A DNA stretch of 64,000 nt from Conus ventricosus (taxonomy: Eukaryota; Mollusca; Gastropoda; Neogastropoda; Conidae), in assembly GCA_018398815.1 (NCBI GenBank), contig CM031616.1, positions 27,880,218 through 27,944,217 on the forward strand. Reading direction: 5' to 3'. Shown in pieces: positions 23,658-35,121 of the stretch. The notes under the pieces are model-generated. The model worked only from the letters and a program-made list of their open reading frames with translations, ran no database searches and was not told the origin of the DNA. Made by a program: the position numbers and the translations under genes. Positions within the stretch are counted from its first letter, which is position 1, and every line of letters begins with the position of its first letter.

Positions 23658-26600
23658 CTGGCAAAAAAAAAAAAGGCAAATCAGTACCAACCCCCAAAGT
23701 CCCCTGAAGGGTTCCTTCAATCAAATTTTAACCCACCTCCCAGATCTGTGAAAGCTGAGGGCCTTTGAAAGAACTCAAAAAGAAGCAATTTTAATGGGAG
23801 ATTTTCATCCTTTCGCTGCCCAGGAATTAAGCTTAAAAATTAAAACCTTTTGGCCCCGGTTTTTTTTTTTTTTTTTAAAAAAAAAACCCAAAGACAAGTA
23901 AAGTAAAAAAAAAAAAAATTCTACTGACTTTCTCCCCTAATGGAAAAAAGATTTTTACCAACTACAAATAGAAACCCCAGTTACTTCATTTTCTGAAAAA
24001 AATCCTCTGTTTTTTTTAAGCAGTATAAATATAAAACGAGGAATATTTGGGCTTCCCCCCTTTCCGAGGTATATCGACGCCCCAAAGGGAGTGAAGAGTC
24101 CACCCTTGCCGTCGGGTTTTTCTCATCAAGTTAGGGGACTGAACGGGTTAAGAAGATACTGGGTTTCCCAAAAACGAAGTGTGTTGGGGATCACAGATTG
24201 GGCCCCCCCCCTTTTACAACCTACATTTTCCCCCATTTCATATACTTTGGTAAAACAAAAATACAATTTTACAAAAATTTCCCACACAAAGTTTTTTTTT
24301 TTTCACTTTCAAATGAAACTCAAGCTGTCTCCTTCACAAAGCAATCATTCTTCTTCTTTCTTGTTTGTCTCTGTAGATGAAAGTGTCTGTCTCCCCTTCA
24401 GGTCTTTCAGGGCACTATCCAATCCAATGACTTGGAAAACCTTGGGCACTCTCCAGTCAAATTTACAAACACCTGCAAGACAAAGGTAAGGACTGAAAGG
24501 AATGGGGAAGCTCTGTTCAAATGATGCTTCATGAAGTGGCCAAAGAAAACATCCTCCTCATCAAATACATCTCTAGGGTGTAGGGTTGCCATGATGGATG
24601 CTTAACCAATCAAGAATCTCCGAACAGGGTTGCCACAACAGAAGCTTAACCAATCAAGCATCTGCACACTTCCTAGTTTTCAGTCACTCACATGATTACT
24701 GGTATTGGAGCCATGCCTGTTCTTCACGTTGTTCATGCCTGCCTTCTAAATGAAGCACACAGTCAAAAAATAGTTTTGCTGTCGTCAATGAAGAGACAGT
24801 ACAGTCAGCACAAGCGCATTTCAGAAAAAGAGAGAGAGGTGAGCACGCAGACATCGGGCAACACACAGAGACTACATCAATCTTCAAGCCCTCCCTCTAC
24901 TCGCATTTCATGTCCCCCTCACCCCCTTCCCCCACTCCCTCCTCTCCAACTCACCTGGGGGATGATGGGACACCTGCTCAGCACAGTACACCAGCTGCAC
25001 ACACTTTTCGCTGCCCTCAGGATAACCATTGGAATCAACACTGTCATCGTCCACGGATGCCTGTGCTGCCCCCTGTGGGATCTGCCAGGAGCAGTGGAAT
25101 GTCTCCCCAATGATGGGGTTGTAGGGCTTCTTGGCCACCGACCCCTGAGCAGACAAACACAACATTCCTGGCCCTGTCATGATCTATACAGACTGACAAG
25201 CTTAAAATTCTGTGCCTTTCCTGTATTTTCTTTTTATGCGTTTCAGTGATACCTGTAAGGACTGCCTGTTTGCCTGGTTTTTGGACAATGACACACCTGC
25301 GCTGCAAGCGTTTCTCGAAAGTTTTGATTTTAATGCAACATTTCCATGACTCCTTGACCTTCCCGTCCCAGAAAATCACTTTTAAATTCTCCGACTTGCC
25401 AAGATTTCCAAAATCTTTCAGACCCTGATTACAGCAACTGGTGACACATGTAGTAGAGTGGTGACTTAATTAATAACTCATTTGCATAGAAAACGGCAGT
25501 CAAGGTCCTGTGACCAGAGTCTGGCAAGAGGCAGGGTTTATGGAATTTGGCTCAAGACAGATTTTTTCTCTCCTGCACATGGTCTCCTCTGGACCTTCTG
25601 TGGTGCTGGTCCTCAAACTGACAGATTCAAGCAATGTCCTGTGTGAACCATGCAATACAAACAACAACAACAACAAATGACACCATAGCAACAAAGTTGT
25701 TGCTGGCAAAATTTAGTAAATAAAACAAAACTTCCAGAACCCCACCCCCCACCCCTAAATCTACTTGTGACAGGTCAACAAAGACATATGCAGGCACTAA
25801 AGACAAGTAAAGTAAACAATTTAAAGGAACGGAAGGGAAGGGGAAAGTGAAGACAGGAGGAATGGGTATGGGAGAGAAGATGGTGGGAAGGTGGTTAAAT
25901 ACTTTCCCTGAACAGATAAATCCGTTGTGATGAAAAAGTGGCTGATGATGATAAATGTAGTTTTTGTGGTTTATGTAAAGATAGTATTGACCATATGCTT
26001 TGGAAATGTGCATATGTTCAACAGTTTTGGAATTCTCTTGTTGGTTTAATTAAAGAAAATGTGTCAACGCAGAGAATATGAAATTAACGGAATCCTTAAT
26101 ATTATTGGGCTCCGATGTGACAATCAATATTGATGATATTTTATATTTCATTATATTACAAGCAAAACATTACGTATACACATGTAAATTAGAAGGAAAC
26201 CCTCCACAAACAACATCTTTTTTGAAAAAATTGAACTATAGATATAAAATTGAGCAGCATAATGCATATTTAAGCTTATGCTATACAACTTTTTTTGAAA
26301 AATGGCTGACATACAAACCATTATTTTCCCATGTCTAAATGTTCGTGTATTGTGTGTAATAATTTTGGCTATTTATGCTTCTATCATGCGCGCGCGCGTG
26401 TGTGTTTGTGTAAAAATTCATAAAAGGTTTGAACATGTTCATCAATGTATCTACACCCGTCTTAGATTATGTAATTGGACTCATGTTGTACTACCTTAAA
26501 CTCTGATCTGGTGATCTGTATATGTAGGTGTATGTATGTATGTATGGTGGCCTTTTTTTTTCTTTTCTAGTCTATGTATATGTATGTGAATGTCATGTAT

Positions 26601-29600
26601 TTGCATGAAAAATATTTAAAAAAAGGGGGAAAAAAAAAAAAAAAAAAAAAAAAGTGATGCATCGTAATATCGAAGACACAGCCCTGGCCAATGGTATCTG
26701 CATGGTCATAATACCAAAGACATGACCCTAGCCAATGGTATCCGCATGGTCATAATACCAAAGATATGGCCCAGGCCAATGGTATCTGCATGGTCATCAT
26801 ACCAAAGACATGGCCCTGGCCAATGGCACCAGCATGGTCATCATACCAAAGACATGGCCCTAATGGTATCTGCATGGTCATCATACCAAAGACATGGCCC
26901 AGGCCAATGGTATCTGCATGGTCATCATACCAAAGATATGGCCCAGGCCAATGGTATCTGCATGGTCATCATACCAAAGACATGGCCCTGGCCAATGGCA
27001 CCAGCATGGTCATCATACCAAAGACATGGCCCTAATGGTATCTGCATGGTCATAATACCAAAGACATGGCCCAGGCCAATGGTATCTGCATGGTCATCAT
27101 ACCAAAGATATGGCCCAGGCCAATGGTATCTGCATGGTCATCATACCAAAGACATGGCCCTGGCCAATGGCACCAGCATGGTCATCATACCAAAGATATG
27201 CAGACCTTCCAATACCTAAATGGCTTGTCAGTATCTTTTGCAACTGTTCTCAGTATTTTCAAGCAGTTAAATTCAATAAAAACACAAAACACCGTCTGTT
27301 TAAGCGCAAGCTTTCGAGCCACTGCTCTTCTTCAGGCCGCATGACAACAAGTGACGCAATAGAAAAAATGACGTCCATAGGTGACATTGTAACATCATCC
27401 ATCTCTCTCTCTCTCTCCCTCTCCCTCTCTCTCTCTCTCTCTCGTGCACAACTCTATCATCCTCGGTTTCTCTGGTCACTCAGACCCACACGTTGAGCCC
27501 TTTTCAAGCAGTTGCCAGTATTTTCATCGCATGCACGGCATAATCATGTTAGATATTTATTATATTATTTAAATGAGAAAACAAAACCTATAAACATAAC
27601 CCCTGCATATAGTATAATGTACATGTACACACAATATACACAGACATTATTAAAATTATAGCTAAAAATCATTATAAAAGAACCATGGTTCACTAGCAGT
27701 CATACAGACACACAGAAGAGATACTGGATAGTAGAACTTTCAACCGGAAAGCAGAAGCAACTCAAAAGTTTCGTTGACTGGACAAAAGTTGGAATAGCTT
27801 AACGCAACAGCTAACGCGATTGGTCGATGGTCGATGTTGAGGCAGGCAGAGGCTAAAAATAGCCATTCCATTGCCATGTTCGTCGCACACAAGCCAAGCC
27901 TTCCTTTCCCTTCTCTCTCTCTGTCTCTCTCAACCAGTGTCTGTGTTGTCGAAACACACGACTGAGCCATTCCATTGCGATGTTCGTCGCACACAAGCCA
28001 AGCCTTCCCTTCCCTTCTCTCTCTCTGTCTCTCTCGACCAGTGTCTGTGTAGTCGAAACACACGACTGGAACGGTTTTATTATGCCATTCTCGAGCTTAT
28101 TTTTGGGAGATTTTATCTCCGTATTGATTTACAGTCGATCGTATTTTCCGTATTTTTCCTCTTCTCCGTACGAAAATACGGCGGGAACGGGACGGTTGGA
28201 AGGTCTGGATATGGCCCAGGCCAATGGCACCAGCATGGTCATCATACCAAAGACATGGCCCTGGCCAATGGCACCAGCATGGTCATCATACCAAAGACAT
28301 GGCCCTAATGGTATCTGCATGGTTATCATACCAAAGATATGGCCCTGGCCAATGGTATATATGCATGGTCATCATGCCAAAGACATGGCCCAGGCCAATG
28401 GTATCTGCATGGTCATAATACCAAAGGCATGGCCCTGGCCAATGGCACCAGCATGTCCACCTAAAAACAAAACACATAGAGGACATGCTTTTTAAACAGT
28501 TCAGTTTTCCCAGTGCCTGCCTCACCTGCCGGCCTGCATGGAATGAAGTCAGGTACCACTCTAACACCATCAACATACGCTCTTCTGGGCTTTGGATGTC
28601 AGGGATCCTGAAAACAAAGAAAGAAACAGTCAATGTCCGCAACATGAGAATAAGGAGGGGGAATCATTCTTTAAACAAAAATGTCAACTTCGTGTACACA
28701 CACACACACACACACACACTGACGGGACTGACTGAAACCATTTACTGTCAGATTAACATAGTGTTGTACTGACATTTTAAAAAGAAAAACCTTAATAAAT
28801 TAATGAGATAACGAAAAAAACATAAAGGAAAATTAACAGGGAAACATTAACATTTGTAAGTAACATAATAAAAATCAGAAATTGTAACAATAAAGCAAAT
28901 TACATCTTAACTGTACTGAAAACAAAAAATCTCTCTCTCTCTCTCTCATAAACACCAAAAAATTTTTTTAAAAACCCAAAAACACACACACCACACACAC
29001 ACTCACACACACAACACACACTCACACTCACACACACACCACAAAACAACAACACACACAAAAACCACGCTTCCCTTCCCCCTACTCACGTGTATGCGAG
29101 CACGCACATATATTCACTCACAGACAAATAAATAAAAACCAAAACTCTCTCTCTCGCACGCGCACACACACACATACACACCAAGTACTGCAACAATAAC
29201 AAAAGCCTTACAGATACATGCACACAAACTTGAACACAATATGTCCTTTACAATTTCCCCCTCCCTTTCCCTTTCCCACACAAACACTTTAAACAATGAA
29301 GGTACCAGGGATGGATGGTCCCATGTAAATAAGGTCACATTCAAAGGAAAGAACACACGAATATTCATCTTTTCTTCTCAATCTTTCATTACATAATGAA
29401 GACGGGACACTGAAAAATGCCCTTTGGATACTGGCGTTGAATGACAGTGCACTTAAACAACACAGTTCACCCGACTGTAAACAAAATAATTGAAAGAGGA
29501 GTGAACTGATAATCTTTGAAATATTATTACAAAGATGCCATGAATTAGGCAATGTTGAAACAGCTTACAACAAAAAACACACTTTGGGAACTTTTGGATC

Positions 29601-32600
29601 AGTTGAAACAAGAACAAAACAGAAAAAAAAACCAGCCCCAGGATGTCAATGTATATTAGATCAAACTTCTTAATCAAGTCAGGTGTGACCTTTGGGCATT
29701 TCTCTTTTCATGACATAACTTCTCTTACAGCCCTTTTATTGCCCTTTGGGTATTTCTCTTTTCATCACATAACTTCTCTTACAGCTGTTTTATTGCTCTT
29801 TCCAATGGTGAACCCACAGTCAAATGGTCAGAGTGTTTGTCTGTGGAGCCTATGATTTTGAGTTCGAATCACTCACTGGATCAGATTTTTAAGGCTTGAA
29901 AACTCTCTCCACCCACCCAGTAGTAAATGGGTACTGGATTCAATTCACAGAAGTTTATGGCGGCAGTGGGAGAGGGATGGGCTCTGCCTGACTTAATACA
30001 ATACCCAGACATGGTGAACTTTTAACAGTTCACTGATCCCAAAAGCCATTAGGTCTTGGGATTCAACCTTCAAACCCAGACATGAGAATCATTTTCACTT
30101 AGAAACATTAAATCTGAAACGTTGACAAAGGCGCATCACATACAAACCTCTGATCTGCTTTTAACATGTAAATGTTCTCATCAACAATTCCAAGTTGACG
30201 CTTTGAAACAACAATCTGAGTTGAAAACTACAGCACACATATGAACAAGAGCTGAGCAAAAAACAGATGGATCCAGTCTCTTTTGCTCTTGAACTAAGCC
30301 ATACAAAAATTATTTCCTAGTCCACTCCTTCAATGTCGGTCTCTGTGGCCTCACCTCAAAAAGATGTCAGGATGGGCCATGCAGTCGGCGAACATTTCCA
30401 AGAGGGATCGCTTCTCCAGGATAAATGTGGGAAGACCACCTGTGAAAGACTGAAGGCTTCAGTAATAGCTCTATATATTACAGCTCATGAACATTAAAGT
30501 CCAATAAAAGCATAGTGGTACCTCCCAATAATGACCCTTCCTGCTTGGACTGTCTGCCTATATACACAACAGCACCTCCCCATCCCCCCCACCCCCACCC
30601 CACCGCACCTCAATACAGACCCTTTCAGTTTTAAATCCCTGCTTTGAGTTATAAAAAACCTCCTTATAAAAATCCTTCCACTTTAAAACCCCTGCTTTTA
30701 GGTACAAACATCTCTGAAAAAAGACTGGTTTGGTTTCGATTTCCTGTTTTCAGATACAAACAGTTCCACATAAAGACCCTCCTAGTCTCAGAAAGACTCT
30801 TACAGTTTGAATGCCCTGTCTTTGGACACGAAAACCTACAAATAAGGCCCTTCCACTTTCAATCCCAACCCTTTATTATACACAAAATCTTCCAATAAAG
30901 ACCCTTACAGTTTAAATCCTCTGCCTTCAGACACAAAAATCTCCAAATTAAAAAGAAAACAAAAATCATGCTAGTTCAGATCCCCTGGCCTTAGACACAA
31001 AAACCTCCAAAAAAAGACCACTCTAGTTCAGCTTCACTGACTTTAGACACAAAAACCTCCAAATAGAGACCACTCCAGTTCAGCTTCACTGACTTTAGAC
31101 ACAAAAACCTCCAAATAAAGACCATTCCAGTTTAGCTTCACTGACTTTACACACAAAAACCTCCAAATAAAGACCATTCTAGTTTAGCTTCACTGACTTT
31201 ACACACAAAAACCTCCAAATAAAGACCATTCCAGTTTAGCTTCACTGACTTACACACAAAAACATCCAAATAAAGACCATTCCAGTTTAGCTTCACTGAC
31301 ATTAGACACAAAAACCTCCAAATAAAAACCATTCCAGTTTAGCTTCACTGACCTTAGACACAAAAACCTCCAAATAAAGACCATTCCCGTTTAGCTTCAC
31401 TGACACAAAAACCTCCACATAAGGACCATTCCAGTTTAGTTTCACTGACCTTAGACACAAAAACCTCCAAATAAAGACCATTCCAGTTAGCTTCACTGAC
31501 TTCAGACACAAAAACCTCAAAAAAAGACCATTCTAGTTTAGCTTCACTGACTTCTGACACAAAAACCTCCAAATAAAGACCATTCCAGTTTAGCTTCACC
31601 GACTTTAGACACAAAAACATCCAAATAAAGACCATTCCAGTCTAGCTTCACTGACTTTTGACACAAAAACATCCAAATAAAGACCATTCCAGTATAGCTT
31701 CACTGACTTTTGACACAAAAACCTCCAAATATAGACCATTCCAGTTTAGCTCCACTGACTTTAGACAAAAAAAACCTCCAAATAAAGACCATTCCAGTTT
31801 AGCTTCACTGACTTTAGACACAAAAACCTCCAAATAAAGACCATTCCAGTTTAGCTTCACTGACTTTAGACACAAAATTCTCCATTGATAAACTTTCCAG
31901 TTTAGATTGGAAAACCGCTAGGCACAAAAGCTCCCATATAAACATGGTTCTAGATTAAGATCTTTTGCCTGTTGACACAAAAACCTCCTATTAAAGATCT
32001 TTACAGTTTAGATCTGCTTTTAGGCAAAAAAAAATCTCCTAATAAAGAACCTGCTGGTTTAGATCCCTTGCCTTTATACACAAAATTCTCCCAATGAAGA
32101 CTCTGCTAGTTGAGATCCCCTGCATTCGGACACAAAAATCTCCCTCTATAGGCTTTTTTCATTTAGATCCTCGCCTTAAGACACAAGCACCTCCGAATAA
32201 GGAACCCTCAAGTTTAGATCCCCTGACTGCTGACACAAAGACCACTCAATCAAAACCTCTCTTGTTTAAATCCTCTGCTTTTAGACACAATAACCTCCAA
32301 ACAAAAACCCTACTAATGCAGATCTCCTGCCTTTAGACACAAAAATCTACCTATATAACCCCTTATAGTTTAGATCCCTGCCTTTATACACAAAAAGCTC
32401 AGTAAAATCACCCAATGAAAACCCTTCTAGTTTATATCCTCTGCCTTTAGACACAAATACCTCGCAATAAAGACCCTTCTAGTTTACAGACCCTGCCTTT
32501 AGAAACAAATATCTCCCAATAAAGACCCTTCTAGTTTATGTCCCATGTCTTTAGACACAAAAATATCCCAATAAAGACTCTTCCAGTTTACATCCACTGC

Positions 32601-35076
32601 CTTTAGACACAAAAAGCTCCCAATGAAGACCCTTCTAGTTAAAATCTTCTGCCTTTAGATACAAAAACTTCCCAAACAGTGAGCCTCCAGGTCAGAAAAA
32701 AACAACAAAAGAAAATGTTGGTTCACCAAGGGGTAAACCTTATCCGGTTCTAACTGGCTTCAAACCAACACTAATATTACAAAAGGAGCACCTTTCAGGG
32801 AAGTAAGAAACACTTTCCTATCATTCTCTGATCATTCACCGATTAATTCAGCCTAAAGAAAAAAAAGGATTTACCTTGGTGAGATCCATGCCCAGTTTAA
32901 GCTGAGACAGCAGATGGAGGATGATGCTTTTGTGCTCCTCCACCGCTCCCAACTCTGCTTCTTCGTGTATGACATCATCCTCCTCCTCCTCTTCATGGTT
33001 TATGACCCCTGAAATCATCATGACAAGTCAACTGAACCGTAAGCCAGCAGAATCCTGAGCGAAGGTCTCATGAAACTTTTTGAATACACCCAGAGGAGTG
33101 TCAGTGTTGAGGATTCGGAAAAGACTTCTGAAGACCAGTGATACAGACAAGAACACTTTTCTTTGGTTCTGTGACACAACAAACCCAAGAGCGCATTTGC
33201 ATGACCAGGAAAGAATAGAAATAGATACTAACCAGCTGCTTGAGCAGTTATACCATGGCAAGATCAGATTTCAAGTGACATTCTGACAGAGTGGCTTATT
33301 TTCCATTTATTTTTGTTAGCAGTCTGGTATTTGAGAGCTTGTAAATGTAAAGCAAAACAATAGCATTCAGTCCTGACTGATAAGTATGGAGAATACACAC
33401 AAAGTTGGACAGAATGGCAACTTACAGGCAGCAATAGGAGCAAAAAAAAGAATGAAAAACAAAAGATGACAGACAATAAGAAAACACTTCATTATCAGAA
33501 TTTAACCCAGGGATTTAGGGTATACAAAGAAGAGGATTTTATTGATAAATCTGTACAAAAAAAACAAACAAAAAAAGATGCAATGATAATAATAATACAT
33601 GTTACAACTACACCACACACACACACATGTTATCAACACAAACGGTTCAAGGCAACAAAGCAGAACACCACCGATTCGCAAGACTTCCCCACCTTCTGTT
33701 GAGTGGTCGTGGAAAGTTTTTGGCACAGATTTGGCAGAGGTGAAGCTCTCTGTTGGTGATGTCGCCGACGCAGAGCTGGGATTTAATGTCAGATCAGCAG
33801 GTAATGACGGACTCCTGGAACCACAGAGCAAAGGGCAGGGATAGAAAGAAAGGTCATCTCTGATAGCAATTATCTGTACAGTTATCCACCATGGTAAAGG
33901 ATCGTTATAGCCAGAAGTATGATAGGTCATCTCTCAGAGAAGATAATACACAAAAGTTCCCAAAGCATGATACACTTTTTTTTTGCTTCCTCACCTTCCC
34001 TGCTTTTAAATGCATCACTCCCACACTCTCCATTCCCAGCTCCCCTATACACATCCAAACACCAAACTTGTCCAGCCACAGACTCCACATCTTAAGTCCA
34101 CAAGCAGCAATTAATTTTAGGCTGTCATGAGGTGTCCCACTGGAAGTGACTCCACACAGCAGCCGAGTCACATCGGTGGTGATCTGTGATGCCTGTACTG
34201 ATCGAATATATGCAGGACGAGACTGACAAAGCCTCCCAACCGATGACAATAATCGCTTGGTCAGCTTGAGCAGGCGACCCTTCAGGAGGGCACCTCTTCG
34301 TCCATCCAAAGATAGTTTTGCTGACCTGGCCAACACTGAAGACCGATAAAAATTCAATCCGGGCATGAACAAGAAGAGGAAATAGAAATCAAAGTCACCA
34401 GGACAGCAGGGTACAAAACTTTAGACCTTTTAGTCTAAATGATAATCAGTGAGGATAATTATGATGATGCCATGGAGCTCCATTCTGTTCCACGCTTTCT
34501 TTTACAATGGATCCCTGCATCAGCTAAGCCCGAGAGACATACAGAGCCGTTGTTAGTCAGAAAATTTGGGCGACACACTTTCAAAGATGCATTCTTTAAT
34601 TGGATGAAATTCAACTCAGTGGTTCTCATTTGAAATAACCAACCGAGCAACTCCAGATGGGCAGGAGTTAGATGCAACTGCAAAGCTCTGTGAATATGTC
34701 TCCTTGATCGATCTCAAATCCACCACCTCCCAGCTTGCAAAGCTGATCACAGCACTGCAGAGGACGGTTGCTGTATGCACTTCACACAAAGAAAAGAACC
34801 TATGACAACACTCGTGGAGCGATCCACTAGTATTAAAGTAAACAAAACCCAACGCAGGCAAGAAATAAGTGGCATAGCACAATGGGCAATGCACTCTCCC
34901 AAGACAGGGCAGCATCCATTAAACACAGAGAACTAAAAAAAAATACTGAATAAAAACTGTATAATACAGCACATACATACAGGCATTGCAAAACACTTCC
35001 CCATACATAAAAACTTGGATCACATTTTATGCAAACACACTCACCTTCACATTACGAAAACACACACGCACATACC

Positions 35077-35121
<45 letters not shown>

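Larger units (their letters stand above)
13010..24300. other. Compositionally distorted region, probable sequence artefact
   Basis: From about 13.0 kb runs of three or more identical bases become extremely common. Between about 16.2 and 22.9 kb the sequence is GC-rich and built largely from short homopolymer blocks (CCCC, GGGG, TTTT, AAAA). Normal texture returns gradually from 22.9 kb and fully by about 24.3 kb. Long open frames here, such as a 514-codon one at 19084-20628, are products of low AT content and are rich in Pro, Gly and Arg. A genuine exon of the OSBPL-like gene is still recognisable near the right edge (23557-23657), but with several single-base losses. This points to corrupted base calls over real gene sequence rather than a natural GC island. 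The distortion is observed; its cause is inference. Confidence 0.75.

Noticed and set aside
24407..24592. Minus-strand frame [14 protein letters not shown] considered as an ORD exon
   Set aside because: It has no match to the ORD, and the next ORD exon in order is at 23.6 kb with correct phase, so this lies in the intron.
24692..25249. 185-codon plus-strand frame
   Set aside because: It is antisense to the well-supported ORD exon at 24955-25144 and has no features of its own.
25044..25379. Minus-strand frame with [20 protein letters not shown] upstream of the ORD exon
   Set aside because: The exons at 28526 and 25144 join in phase with conserved family sequence, leaving no room for it. No homology was recognised.
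26722..27219. 165-codon open frame with repeated IIPKTWP words
   Set aside because: It is a translation of the 44-bp minisatellite; all plus frames are open for the same reason.
31147..31875. Minus-strand frames with repeated [11 protein letters not shown] words
   Set aside because: They are translations of the 52-bp minisatellite, shifting frame from unit to unit.
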